A DNA stretch of 43,500 nt from the NCBI GenBank assembly GCA_025408445.1, contig JANYIZ010000041.1, positions 1-43,500 of the forward strand, written 5' to 3'. Positions 1 through 7,788 of this stretch are shown here, piece by piece. Each line of letters opens with the position of its first letter. The stretch's first letter is position 1. The translations under genes were made by a program, and so were the position numbers. A model generated the notes under the pieces. That model saw nothing but the letters and a program-made list of their open reading frames with translations. It searched no databases and was not told the origin of the DNA. This stretch comes from Frigoribacterium sp. GTDB lineage: Bacteria; Actinomycetota; Actinomycetes; Actinomycetales; Microbacteriaceae.

Positions 1-81
1 TACAACTCCCGCCGGGATGCGTTTGCGCCTCCGCGAGCGGTCGTATCCCCCGCCACGACGTGAACCACGAGCATGCTCGAC

Positions 82-181
82 GGGGACGGGGACGGGGACG
101 GGGACGGGGACGGGGACGGGGACGGGGACGGGGACGGGGACGGGGACGGGGCCGGGACCGGGGACTGCCGGACCGGGGACT
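82..181. repeat. GGGGAC hexamer tandem array
   Basis: Eleven perfect copies of GGGGAC run from 82 to 147, followed by a degenerate tail (GGGGCC, GGGACC, GGGGAC and spaced variants) to about 181. The array ends a few bases past the stop codon of the acyl-CoA thioesterase gene, which is on the minus strand. The plus strand therefore has many G4 runs two bases apart, which could form a G-quadruplex; an RNA reading through from the thioesterase gene would be C-rich. A 12-bp palindrome (CGAGCATGCTCG, 68-79) lies just to its left. I see no gene in 1-187: the open frame across it is a by-product of the repeat. Copy number is likely variable between strains (inference). Confidence 0.95.
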
Positions 182-187
182 GACGTC

Positions 188-1060
188 CTAGTCCCGCCGG
201 GGCAGCCGGACCATGCCCTCCTGGGCCACGCTCGCGAGCAGTGCGCCGTCACGGCTGAAGATGCGCCCAAGCGAGAGACCACGACCGCCGGTGGCGTTCG
301 GGGACTCTTGCGCATAGAGCATCCACTCGTCCACCCGGCCGAAGCGGTGGAACCACATCGCGTGGTCGAGGCTCGCCGCCTTGAGCCCGGGCGTGGACCA
401 GGCCACGCCATGACGGCGGAATATCGGCTCGAGAATCGAATAGTCGCTCGCGTAGGCGAGAGCGGCACGATGCAGGTTGGGGTCATCCGGCAGCCGCCCA
501 GTCGCCTTCAGCCACACGGCCTGATGGGCGACACGCGGTCCGTCCACGGAAAGGAACACAGGGGAGGGCACATGACGCATGTCGAACGGACGGCCGATCG
601 CCCACTGCTTAGCGATCGGATGCCCGACGTCCGCAAGCACCTCCGCGGCGGTGGGTAGATCCTCTGGCTGTGGCAGGCCGGTCGGCATCTCGACCTGGTG
701 TTCGAGGCCGTCGTCGGAGTCCTGGAACGACGCGATCATCGACAGGATCGGCAGGCCCGATTGGTAGGCCTGGATGCGCCGGGTGGAGAACGATCGCCCG
801 TCGTGGATGCGATCGACCGAGAAGGTGATCGGCAGGTCGATATTGCCTGGCCGCAGAAAATAACCGTGCAGTGAGTGAATCACACGTTCTTCCGCGATGG
901 TGCGCTGGGCGGCGACGAGTGACTGCGCGAGCACCTGCCCGCCAAATACCCGGCCAAGAGCCGACCACTGGCTCGTGCCGATGAAGATCTCCTCACTCGT
1001 GCGGGCATGAGTATCCGTGAGATCGAGTGCCGAGAGGAGGTCAATGAGCGGGTCGGTCAT
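188..1060 (-). CDS. tesB: Acyl-CoA thioesterase II (TesB family)
   Basis: A 290-aa double-hotdog thioesterase that hydrolyses acyl-CoA to free acid and CoA in the cytosol. The N-terminal hotdog carries FGGQVLAQ and HSLHGYFLRPG. The C-terminal hotdog carries YASDYSIL (catalytic Asp of the family), SLDHAMWFHR (Ser in place of the E. coli Thr) and SVAQEGMVR (catalytic Gln), so the Asp/Ser/Gln set looks complete. I place the start at the ATG at 1060 because GGGAGAA precedes it at good spacing; an ATG nine codons upstream (1087) lacks a ribosome-binding site. Length matches the family. It diverges from the 1130 gene and likely has its own promoter in the short gap. The physiological substrate cannot be told from sequence. 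Confidence 0.93.
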   Translation of the reverse strand: MTDPLIDLLSALDLTDTHARTSEEIFIGTSQWSALGRVFGGQVLAQSLVAAQRTIAEERVIHSLHGYFLRPGNIDLPITFSVDRIHDGRSFSTRRIQAYQSGLPILSMIASFQDSDDGLEHQVEMPTGLPQPEDLPTAAEVLADVGHPIAKQWAIGRPFDMRHVPSPVFLSVDGPRVAHQAVWLKATGRLPDDPNLHRAALAYASDYSILEPIFRRHGVAWSTPGLKAASLDHAMWFHRFGRVDEWMLYAQESPNATGGRGLSLGRIFSRDGALLASVAQEGMVRLPRRD

Positions 1061-1114
1061 GGTGTTCTCCCGGGGTCCGGCGGTCATGGGGCAGCGAGAA
1101 CCCCGGAGCTCCTA

Positions 1115-1120
1115 TAGTTT
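1115..1120 (+). promoter_or_regulatory. Candidate -10 element for the 1130 gene
   Basis: TATAGTTT spans 1113-1120, giving a TATAGT or TAGTTT -10 box that ends 9-11 nt before the ATG at 1130. The transcript would have almost no leader. No Shine-Dalgarno sequence precedes the start, which fits. Inferred from sequence only. Confidence 0.45.
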
Positions 1121-1129
1121 AGAGACCAG

Positions 1130-1807
1130 ATGAGCCAGACATTTTCCCTTGTTGACTCCCACTCCCTTGGCGACCTGCAGGTCTTCCTCAGCCGTGCCCA
1201 GCGTGTGGAGGACGGTTCTGTGCGCCTGATTTCTGGTTCAGGGGTGCTCGCGGTCTATGTTGCAGTGCTCGTGCCGGCTGGCCTGTTGGACGAGAGCGCG
1301 ACAGTGCTCGGGCTGCGTACCTTCGCCCTGACCGATGTCGACACCTTCGACGTTGTGGTGCCGGTGCGTTCGTTGCTCGAGCGCCTCAATCGGCTGCAGG
1401 GCGAGGTTGTTGACGCCGCAGCTGCGGTCTCCGTGAGCTTGCCGATGCAGGTCAACACCGTCACCTGGGCCGCGATCTCGCCGCCACGGGGCGGCTGGAA
1501 GGAGCTCGAGTCGGTGGAGGCATCCATGCTCGAATCGGTGGCGAAGGCGGGCATCGATGAGGTGGCCGCCGCGGTGCCGACCGGTACCGGCGAGCAGATT
1601 GTTCAGCGAGTACGCTCGGAGGTGTGGGGGCATCCGATTTCCGGGCTCGAATACGTGCCCGCCGGAGCCGCCTTTGCCGGGCTCTCACTCGGATTCTTCG
1701 GTGGCCCTGATCCGGTGCGCATCTATGAGACCGGACCGTGGACACGCCTGACCTCCGAGCGCGGTCACGTGTTGGTGAAGCGCCGCGCGTGGAGCCTGCA
1801 GCGCTAG
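1130..1807 (+). CDS. Conserved actinobacterial hypothetical protein
   Basis: A 225-aa soluble protein with no signal peptide, membrane span or recognisable catalytic motif. It begins MSQTFSLVDSHSLGDLQ and alternates beta-strand-like hydrophobic segments with a helical middle. It looks like a family of uncharacterised proteins common in Micrococcales (from memory; possibly a DUF8010-type entry, unverified). The start at the ATG at 1130 follows a -10-like TAGTTT closely and has no ribosome-binding site, so leaderless or near-leaderless expression is likely. It stands alone on its strand, divergent from the thioesterase gene. No function is proposed. Confidence 0.8.
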   Translation: MSQTFSLVDSHSLGDLQVFLSRAQRVEDGSVRLISGSGVLAVYVAVLVPAGLLDESATVLGLRTFALTDVDTFDVVVPVRSLLERLNRLQGEVVDAAAAVSVSLPMQVNTVTWAAISPPRGGWKELESVEASMLESVAKAGIDEVAAAVPTGTGEQIVQRVRSEVWGHPISGLEYVPAGAAFAGLSLGFFGGPDPVRIYETGPWTRLTSERGHVLVKRRAWSLQR

Positions 1808-1966
1808 TCCGTTACCCCGTTGCGTCTCCGCGAGGGGTCAATCTCGTACCTCGTACCTCGACCACCTCGGCCCGCTCGGCTGGCACGGCGAAACTCGCGC
1901 TGTTTTAGTGCGGAACTCGGCGCGGATCCGGTCCTTCAAATCTGTCCTGCACCAATTCTCTGCCGA

Positions 1967-3625
1967 TCAAACCAACTGCGCCACAGCGCGCCCGGCGACC
2001 CGCCCCGAGAAGAGGCACCCGCCGAGGAAAGTACCCTCAAGCGACCGGTAGCCGTGCATGCCCCCACCGCCGAATCCGCTCACCTCTCCGGCCGCGTACA
2101 GGCCGGGGATCGGCTTGCCGGTCGCTGAGAGGGCGCGGCCCTGAAGATCAGTTTCAATGCCGCCGAGGCTCTTTCGGGTGAGGATGTGCAGTTTCACGGC
2201 GATCAGCGGCCCCGCCTTCGGGTCCAGGATGCGGTGGGGCCTCGCCACGCGGATGAGCTTGTCGCCGCGATACCCGCGTGCCTGCCGGATGGCATTGACC
2301 TGGGCATCCTTCGAGAAGTCGTTGGCGAGCTCACGGTCGCGACCCTCGATCTCCTGACGCACCCGGGCGGTGTCGATCGGGATGTCCGGACTCAGCTTCT
2401 GCATGCCCGCGAGCAGCTCATCCAGGGTATTCGCCACCACGAAGTCGGCGCCCTTCTGTGTGAACGCCTCGACCGGACCCGGTGCCCCAGGCTGAAGTCG
2501 CTTGGCGAGCAGGCGATAGTCCTTGTTCGTCAGGTCGGGGTTCTGCTCGCTGCCGGAGAGGGCGAACTCCTTCTCGATGATCTTCTGCGTGAGCACGAAC
2601 CAGCTGTGGTCGTACCCGGTCGCGACGATGTGCTCGAGCGTTCCGAGGGTGTCAAACCCGGGGAACAGTGGCACCGGCAGACGGTGGCCCATGGCATCCA
2701 GCCAGATTGACGATGGTCCGGGAAGGATGCGGATGCCGTGCCGCGCCCACACTTGCGCGTAGTTTTCGATGCCCTCGACGTAATGCCACATGCGGTCTCC
2801 GTTGATGAGGTGCGCGCCGGCCCGCTCGCTGATGCCGAGCATGCGGCCGTCGACGTGGGCCGGTACCCCCGAGAGCATCGTCTTCGGCGGCGTTCCCAGG
2901 CGGGCTGGCCACTGCTCGCGCACGAGGTCGTGATTGCCGCCGATGCCGCCGCTTGTCACGATCACGGCGCTGGCGTGGAGCTCGAATTCGCCGACGGTAT
3001 CGCGGCTGGAGGGAGCACCGCGTTCGGCGGCATCCGGGGTGAGAATGGCGCCGCGCGCGCCAACCACAGCGCCGCCCTGGACGATGAGCTCGTCGACCCG
3101 GTGACGGAACTTCAGTGTCACGAGGCCGCTCTCGACTCCCCGGCGTACCCGGCGCACGAACGGAGCGAGCACTCCGGGGCCGGTGCCCCAGGCGATATGG
3201 AATCGGGGCACGGAATTGCCGTGCTCGAGGGCGGTGTAGCCCCCGCGCTCCGCCCAGCCGACCACGGGGAAGAATCGCACGCCCTGGTCGTGCAGCCAGG
3301 ATCGTTTCTCTCCGGCGGCGAAGTCGAGGTAGGCCTCGGCCCACTTCTTCGGCCAGGCGTCTTCGCCGCGGTCAAATCCGGCCGAAGCGAACCAGTCTTG
3401 ACGCGCGAGCTCGACCGAGTCGTGCACGCCGAGGCGTCGTTGCTCGGGAGAATCGATCAGGAAGATACCGCCGAAGGACCACCAGGCCTGGCCTCCGAAG
3501 CTCGCCTTCGGCTCCTGCTCGAGGATCGTGACCTCCTTGCCGGCATCCACGAGCTCGGCAGCAGCCACGAGCCCGGCGAGTCCGGCTCCCACGATCAGCA
3601 CGTCAGTGGCGGTCGAGTCGAGCAT
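1967..3625 (-). CDS. FAD-binding dehydrogenase (fumarate reductase / 3-ketosteroid dehydrogenase-like)
   Basis: A 552-aa flavoprotein of the FAD_binding_2 superfamily. The N-terminal dinucleotide fold is VLIVGAGLAGLVAAAEL (residues 9-25) followed by the acidic strand end TILEQE. A second FAD-contacting segment near the C terminus reads GLYAAGEVSGFGGGGMHGYRS, and the ending LGGCLFSGRVAGR is typical of the fumarate reductase/KstD group. It appears to match the actinobacterial subgroup annotated only as 'FAD-binding dehydrogenase', whose substrate is unknown. AAGGAG sits seven bases before the ATG. It is monocistronic, with about 300 bp of apparently non-coding DNA upstream. No lipoyl, heme or iron-sulfur motif is present, and no signal peptide, so it is cytosolic. 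Confidence 0.88.
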   Translation of the reverse strand: MLDSTATDVLIVGAGLAGLVAAAELVDAGKEVTILEQEPKASFGGQAWWSFGGIFLIDSPEQRRLGVHDSVELARQDWFASAGFDRGEDAWPKKWAEAYLDFAAGEKRSWLHDQGVRFFPVVGWAERGGYTALEHGNSVPRFHIAWGTGPGVLAPFVRRVRRGVESGLVTLKFRHRVDELIVQGGAVVGARGAILTPDAAERGAPSSRDTVGEFELHASAVIVTSGGIGGNHDLVREQWPARLGTPPKTMLSGVPAHVDGRMLGISERAGAHLINGDRMWHYVEGIENYAQVWARHGIRILPGPSSIWLDAMGHRLPVPLFPGFDTLGTLEHIVATGYDHSWFVLTQKIIEKEFALSGSEQNPDLTNKDYRLLAKRLQPGAPGPVEAFTQKGADFVVANTLDELLAGMQKLSPDIPIDTARVRQEIEGRDRELANDFSKDAQVNAIRQARGYRGDKLIRVARPHRILDPKAGPLIAVKLHILTRKSLGGIETDLQGRALSATGKPIPGLYAAGEVSGFGGGGMHGYRSLEGTFLGGCLFSGRVAGRAVAQLV

Positions 3626-3922
3626 CCGGTGGCTCCTTCGTCACGGTAGGCGGTGATGTCACGCTACCCCGTGTGGGGCATCACGAAGTGTGCAGCTCCC
3701 AGGCGGAGGTGACCGCGTCCACCCAGAGGTGGAGAACGGCTCGCCCACGCCACTCGATCACCGGGGGCGTATGAACCCTGGGAAAGTCGCGGGCGTGGCG
3801 ACGACCCCGAGTGGATGCTGGCGCTCGCCGTGCTGACCGCCGAGTAGTCCACCCCGGTGGCGACTGTCGCGACGACGATGCCCCGAGCCCGAGGGAGGGA
3901 ATTGCCGAGGCCGGCGCCACGC
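3626..3922. other. Intergenic region without a supported gene
   Basis: About 297 bp lies between the start of the FAD dehydrogenase gene and the stop of the TetR gene, both on the minus strand. Two overlapping minus-strand frames are open (79 and 97 codons) but neither has a ribosome-binding site or a recognisable protein. One contains GIVVATVATGVDY, faintly like the C-terminal end of a membrane phosphatidyltransferase, so an eroded gene remnant is possible but not supported. The right part presumably carries the FAD dehydrogenase promoter; I cannot place its -35/-10. Confidence 0.5.
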
Positions 3923-4510
3923 TTATGGGCGGAGCCCCGCCCAGGCCATCGCTTCAAGAATTTGGCCGGTAGCTGCGGAATGACCGCTGTGCGGCGTCGA
4001 GTTGATCAGCCCGAAGGTGGCGTGCGCCTTCACATGCAGCCCAGCGGCCTCGGCGCCGGGGTCGAGTCGAGCGAGCACGCTGACCCAGAGGCTGACATAG
4101 CTGCGTTGCAGGGTGCGCACCCGGTGCTGATCGGGGAAGCCGAGACTCTCCAGGTCGCGATCCTGCACTCGGATGACATCGGCGTTCGCGAGGGCGAAGG
4201 CGACATGGAAGGAGATGAGGGCGCGGAGGGTGGCCGGGGCGTCCTCTGCTTCGTCGATCACGCGTGCACCCCCGTCGAAGAGTCCTTGGCTCACGTCGAT
4301 GAGGAGGGCCGCAAGCACGGACTGCTTGCCCGGGAAATGCCGGTAAACGGCCGGTCCGCTGACGCCGGCGGCGGAGCCGAGATCTTCCATGGAGACCCGG
4401 TCGAAGCCGCGTTCGGCGAAGAGACGGGCCGCGGCATCGAGCAGTGCCCGGCGGCGGTCGGCCTTGGCGCGTGCCCGTGGAGTCTCTCGAGGATCGATGG
4501 CTAGTGACAT
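3923..4510 (-). CDS. TetR family transcriptional regulator
   Basis: A 195-aa TetR repressor-like protein. The N-terminal DNA-binding domain includes RRALLDAAARLFAERGFDRV and the helix-turn-helix SMEDLGSAAGVSGPAVYRHF, ending in FPGKQSVL. The C-terminal ligand domain is helical. I place the start at the ATG at 4510, which has GGAGGGG five bases upstream; a GTG nine codons earlier lies before that site. The gene diverges from the MaoC-CitE pair and a GTTAG-N6-CTAAC palindrome sits between them, so it probably controls that operon and itself. In M. tuberculosis a TetR gene (Rv2506) is found near the equivalent leucine/itaconate cluster, which supports an acyl-CoA-type ligand (inference). Confidence 0.9.
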   Translation of the reverse strand: MSLAIDPRETPRARAKADRRRALLDAAARLFAERGFDRVSMEDLGSAAGVSGPAVYRHFPGKQSVLAALLIDVSQGLFDGGARVIDEAEDAPATLRALISFHVAFALANADVIRVQDRDLESLGFPDQHRVRTLQRSYVSLWVSVLARLDPGAEAAGLHVKAHATFGLINSTPHSGHSAATGQILEAMAWAGLRP

Positions 4511-4557
4511 CCGACCCCTCCGATCGTGTCGATTCACACCCTACTGTAGACAATCCA

Positions 4558-4573
4558 GTTAGCCGTGACTAAC
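4558..4573. promoter_or_regulatory. Candidate TetR operator (inverted repeat)
   Basis: GTTAGCCGTGACTAAC is a perfect 5-bp-arm inverted repeat with a 6-bp centre, 48 bp upstream of the TetR start and in the divergent gap to the MaoC gene. A second, weaker palindrome (GGTGA-N8-TCACC, 4581-4598) follows. Position and size suit a TetR dimer site. Binding is inferred, not shown. Confidence 0.5.
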
Positions 4574-4707
4574 GTCAATGGGTGAGCGATCATTCACCGA
4601 GCCGTCGACGGAGACATTATGGATTGTTACCTCACGGACGACCGACGGCGAACGGGCGACCAAGTGCAGCTCATGGTGGATTTGTGGAACCAGGGATTCT
4701 CGGACTG

Positions 4708-5208
4708 ATGGACGGCGTAAAGATGGACGGGATGCAGCGGGACATCCTGCAGCGCGGTCTCTGGTTCGAGGAGTTCGAAGTCGGTGTGCGCTATCTTCAT
4801 CGGCCGGGCCGCACCGTCACTGAGGCGGACAACGTGTTATTCACGACCCTCACGATGAACACACAGGCGCTGCATCTCGACGCGGCGTTTGCCGCCACCC
4901 AGCCGTTCGGACAGCGGCTCGTCAACTCGATGTTCACACTCTCGACCCTGGTGGGAAGCTCCGTCGCACAACTCACCCAGGGAACGCTGGTGGCGAATCT
5001 CGGGTTCAGCGAGATCACCTTCCCGGCGCCGCTCTTCCTCGGCGACACCCTTTACTCGTCGAGCATCGTCGAAGAGATGCGGCTATCGCTATCGCGACCG
5101 GGCCAGGGAATTGTGGTGCTTCGTCACGTCGGCCGCAACCAGGATGACGTGATCGTCGCGACCGCTCTGCGCTCGACGCTCGTCTGGTGCGAGAAGGCCG
5201 ATCGGTGA
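4708..5208 (+). CDS. MaoC-like (hotdog) acyl-CoA dehydratase/hydratase
   Basis: A protein of about 166 aa with a single MaoC hotdog domain. FEEFEVGVRYLHRPGRTVTEADN is the usual family entry, followed by TMNTQALHLDAAFA, which carries the hydratase-motif Asn/His region, and FPAPLFLGDTLY, the usual hotdog substrate-entry strand. It would add or remove water from an enoyl-CoA. Its stop overlaps the GTG start of the CitE-like gene, so the two are translationally coupled. The pairing mirrors M. tuberculosis Rv2499c-Rv2498c, where the hydratase acts on itaconyl-CoA (family knowledge). The start is uncertain: ATGs at 4708, 4723 and 4732 are in frame and none has a strong ribosome-binding site; an upstream open extension to 4582 does not look like protein. 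Confidence 0.87.
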   Translation: MDGVKMDGMQRDILQRGLWFEEFEVGVRYLHRPGRTVTEADNVLFTTLTMNTQALHLDAAFAATQPFGQRLVNSMFTLSTLVGSSVAQLTQGTLVANLGFSEITFPAPLFLGDTLYSSSIVEEMRLSLSRPGQGIVVLRHVGRNQDDVIVATALRSTLVWCEKADR

Positions 5209-6014
5209 GATTCGACCTCGGCCCGGCCCTGTTGTTCTGCCCCGCAGACCGTCCCGATCGCTTCGCTAAAGTAGCGGAGCGAGCGGATGCCGTCATCCTC
5301 GATCTCGAGGATGCCGTAGCGCCGCACGAGAAAGCCGCTGCCCGCGAAGCGCTGGTCGCCAGCCGTCTCGACCCGGCCTCCACGATTGTGCGCGTGAACG
5401 CGGTGCACTCGGGATGGTTCGCCGACGATCTCGCGGCGCTCGCGCGCACCGACTATCGCCGGGTCATGCTCGCGAAGACCGAAAGCGCCGAGCAGGTTTC
5501 CCTCCTCGACGGATGGGACGTGATCGCACTCTGCGAGACGGCGGCAGGAATCGCAGAAGTGGCATCGATCGCAGCCGAGTCGTCAGTGGTCGCGGTGATG
5601 TGGGGGGCCGAGGACCTGGTCGCGTCCCTCGGCGGCACCTCGAGCCGGCAGGAAGACGGCAGCTATCGCGCGATCGCATCGTATGCCCGCTCGAGCATGC
5701 TTCTCGCGGCGGGTACGGCGGGGAAAGCCGCGATCGATTCGGTGTATCTCAACATCCCGGACCTCAACGGACTCGCGCTCGAGGCGAGGGATGCCCGGGC
5801 CAGCGGATTTGCGGCGACCGCATGCATTCACCCGACTCAGGTGGGGGTGATCCGGGATGCCTATCGCCCGACGCAGGAGGAGGTTGCCTTCGCGACCGCG
5901 CTGCTCGCGGCCGCGGAGGGGGAGCGCGGGGTGTTCCGCTTCGAGGGGCGAATGGTGGACGAGCCAGTCCTCCGGCACGCGCGCTCGATCCTGCGGTGGG
6001 CGGAACGCGGTTGA
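5205..6014 (+). CDS. CitE-like HpcH/HpaI family acyl-CoA lyase
   Basis: A 269-aa TIM-barrel lyase of the CitE/malyl-CoA lyase group. Visible family marks are LLFCPADRPDRFAKV, ILDLEDAVAPHEK (metal and CoA region), IVRVNAV (conserved Arg), CETAAGI, MWGAEDLVASLG (metal-binding acidic pair) and CIHPTQV near the C terminus. It is expected to need Mg2+ and cleave a beta-hydroxyacyl-CoA such as citramalyl-CoA or HMG-CoA. The start is the GTG at 5205, overlapping the upstream stop as GTGA, with AAGG seven bases before it; a GTG at 5187 has no ribosome-binding site. With the MaoC gene it resembles the Rv2499c-Rv2498c pair assigned to itaconate dissimilation and leucine breakdown. A hairpin overlaps its stop codon. 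Confidence 0.88.
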   Translation: MRFDLGPALLFCPADRPDRFAKVAERADAVILDLEDAVAPHEKAAAREALVASRLDPASTIVRVNAVHSGWFADDLAALARTDYRRVMLAKTESAEQVSLLDGWDVIALCETAAGIAEVASIAAESSVVAVMWGAEDLVASLGGTSSRQEDGSYRAIASYARSSMLLAAGTAGKAAIDSVYLNIPDLNGLALEARDARASGFAATACIHPTQVGVIRDAYRPTQEEVAFATALLAAAEGERGVFRFEGRMVDEPVLRHARSILRWAERG

Positions 6015-6032
6015 CCATGCAGCAAATGGTCA
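6012..6032 (+). terminator. Hairpin at the end of the citE-like gene
   Basis: TGACCAT-GCAGCAA-ATGGTCA forms a perfect 7-bp stem with a 7-nt loop and includes the TGA stop. A second, looser pair (GTCAGCC 6029-6035 with GGCTGAC 6060-6066) follows. It lies between convergent genes. There is no U-tract, so it is at best an actinobacterial-type intrinsic terminator. Confidence 0.4.
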
Positions 6033-6093
6033 GCCGTGCGCCAATTCATCCGGCCGCAGGGCTGACAAACCGCAGCACGGTCGCCGCCTGAAG

Positions 6094-7191
6094 TCAGCGG
6101 CCGAAGGAGCCGGCTGCCGGGCAATCGAAGGGATCGCCGCCGGCTGACAGACCAACCCGATTGAGGTAGCGCACCACGATCGCGTACGACGCTCGCAGGG
6201 AGGTCTCCGTGTACACGATCCCGTGCGCGTCGCAATACTCGCGGGCGATCTCTCGTGCCTTCTTCAGGTGCGGCCGGGGCATGTTGGGGAAAAGGTGGTG
6301 CTCGACCTGATGGTTGAGTCCGCCCATGAAGGTGTCCATCATCCAATTGCCGCGGATGTTTCGCGACGTCAGCACCTGGCGTCGCAGGAAGTCGACCTTC
6401 GAATCATGCGGGAGCACGGGCATTCCCTTGTGGTTCGGGGCAAACGAGGCGCCCATGTAGACGCCGAAGACGGCGAGCTGCACACCGATGAACGCGCACG
6501 CCAGGCCGGGAGACATCAGGAGGAAGATCGCGACCACATAGAGCACGATTCGGGGTACAAGCATCGCGATCTCGAGCCAGCGCCGATCAACCTTTGCCCG
6601 TCCGAACACGGTGCGGAATCCCGCGATGTGCAGGTTAAGACCTTCGAAAATGAGGATCGGGAAGAACAGGTAGCCCTGCCGCTTGGTGAACCAGGCATAG
6701 AGGCCGCCCGCCTTGGCCGCATCCTCGGGCACGAACGAGACGAAGTCCCGCTCGATGTCCGGGTCTTTACCGGTGACGTTAGGGTTCGCGTGGTGCCGAC
6801 TGTGCTTCGTCATCCACCAGGAATAGCTGATCCCCACGAAGAGGTTCGCGATTGTACGACCGGCAAGGTCGTTGGCCCGGCCCGACTCGAAGACCTGGCG
6901 GTGGGATGCCTCATGGGCGAGGAAGGCGAATTGGGTAAAGGTCACCCCGAGAACGGCGGCGAGAAGCAGTTGAAACCAGGAATCTCCGAGCAGCACCATG
7001 CCAGCGACCGTTGCGCCGAGTACGCCGAGCAACGCGGCGAACATGCCGTAGTAGAAGCCGCGGCTGCGTCGAAGCAGACCAGCATCGCGAACGGTGCGGA
7101 GGAGTGCTGAGTATTCGGTCGTGGGGTTCGACCGGTCGCCTCGTGGTTTCGTCTTGGTGAAAGTGACGACGGGAGGCGTGATGATGGACAT
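6094..7191 (-). CDS. Membrane fatty acid desaturase
   Basis: A 365-aa integral-membrane desaturase of the acyl-CoA/acyl-lipid type. The three histidine boxes that bind the di-iron centre are all present: HEASH (93-97), HSRHH (130-134) and HQVEHH (294-299). Hydrophobic spans lie at about 47-90, 112-128 and 208-250, the usual two pairs of helices. It would introduce a cis double bond into membrane fatty acids, using O2 and an external electron donor; no cytochrome b5 or ferredoxin domain is fused. The start is the ATG at 7191, with AAGG seven bases upstream, rather than the open extension to 7254. It lies 144 bp downstream of glbO on the same strand and could be co-transcribed or have its own promoter. 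Such genes are often cold-induced, but nothing here shows regulation. Confidence 0.93.
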   Translation of the reverse strand: MSIITPPVVTFTKTKPRGDRSNPTTEYSALLRTVRDAGLLRRSRGFYYGMFAALLGVLGATVAGMVLLGDSWFQLLLAAVLGVTFTQFAFLAHEASHRQVFESGRANDLAGRTIANLFVGISYSWWMTKHSRHHANPNVTGKDPDIERDFVSFVPEDAAKAGGLYAWFTKRQGYLFFPILIFEGLNLHIAGFRTVFGRAKVDRRWLEIAMLVPRIVLYVVAIFLLMSPGLACAFIGVQLAVFGVYMGASFAPNHKGMPVLPHDSKVDFLRRQVLTSRNIRGNWMMDTFMGGLNHQVEHHLFPNMPRPHLKKAREIAREYCDAHGIVYTETSLRASYAIVVRYLNRVGLSAGGDPFDCPAAGSFGR

Positions 7192-7335
7192 GAGTAGCCT
7201 TGCTGTAAAGAACCGGTGGAGTGGGAGACCGGGGCGCAGGCAACCTGCCTCCACGGTATGTGGTTCTTCGGTGCCGAGAGCCGTTCGGACGGGATGCTCC
7301 GGGCCTACTCGCAGAGCAATCTCAGGATCGCGTCG

Positions 7336-7788
7336 TCACGCGTCGAACGTGTTTACCATCGCGTGCGCGGCCCGGTCGAGGTAGTCCCAGAGCGTTGCAT
7401 CGTCGAGTGCGGATAGTTCGAGGCTGTCGACCGCGGCACGCATGTGGAGCAGCCAACGGTCGCGGGCATCCGGATTCACTGAGAACGGCAGGTGGCGCGC
7501 GCGCAGCCGAGGGTGACCGCGCTGCTCCGAATAGGTGCCAGGGCCGCCCCAATATTGCTCAAGAAAGCCCGTGAGCCGCTGGATTGCCCCCTCAAGATCC
7601 GGCTGCTCCGGGTACATCGGCAGCAGCACCTCATCGGTGCGGATGCCGTCGTAGAACGCCCGCACGAGCCTCTCAAACGTGGGACGCCCGCCGATCTTCT
7701 CGTAGAAGCTGCCGAGGGCGGCCTCGCCGTGCTCACTCACGCGGAGCGTTACCGGGTTCACCTGTCCGCCGGGGAGCTCGCCGCTCAC
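7336..7788 (-). CDS. glbO: Group II truncated hemoglobin (trHbO)
   Basis: A 150-aa truncated globin that binds heme and O2. It carries FYEKIGGRPTFERLVRAFY (helices A-B), MYPEQPDLEGA and QYWGGPGTYSEQRGHPRLRARHLPF, where the His of HPRLRARH is the proximal F8 ligand and the Tyr/Trp pattern marks group II. An N-terminal tail of about 20 residues is slightly long for the family. The GTG start overlaps the stop of the upstream MscS gene as GTGA, so the two are translationally coupled. Its position two conserved genes from pepN matches the M. tuberculosis order Rv2467 (pepN)-Rv2470 (glbO). Confidence 0.95.
   Translation of the reverse strand: MSGELPGGQVNPVTLRVSEHGEAALGSFYEKIGGRPTFERLVRAFYDGIRTDEVLLPMYPEQPDLEGAIQRLTGFLEQYWGGPGTYSEQRGHPRLRARHLPFSVNPDARDRWLLHMRAAVDSLELSALDDATLWDYLDRAAHAMVNTFDA

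Noticed and set aside
17-658. 213-codon plus-strand frame across the hexamer array
   Set aside because: Its first third is threonine-glycine from the repeat and the rest is antisense to the thioesterase gene; no ribosome-binding site or family match.
23-1841. Similar 20-bp stretches (TTGCG..CTCCGCGAG.GGTC) near 23 and 1820
   Set aside because: Short, imperfect, only two copies; cannot be told from chance in GC-rich DNA without a genome-wide search.
1930-1954. tRNA-like 3' end (TTCAAATC followed by TGCACCA) in the gap after the 1130 gene
   Set aside because: The T-stem does not pair at the closing position and no matching acceptor 5' strand, D-arm or anticodon arm is found upstream; at most a remnant.
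3664-3957. 79- and 97-codon minus-strand frames between the FAD dehydrogenase and TetR genes
   Set aside because: Arg/Pro/Ser-rich, no ribosome-binding site, no family resemblance beyond a weak membrane-like string; kept only as a note on the intergenic region.
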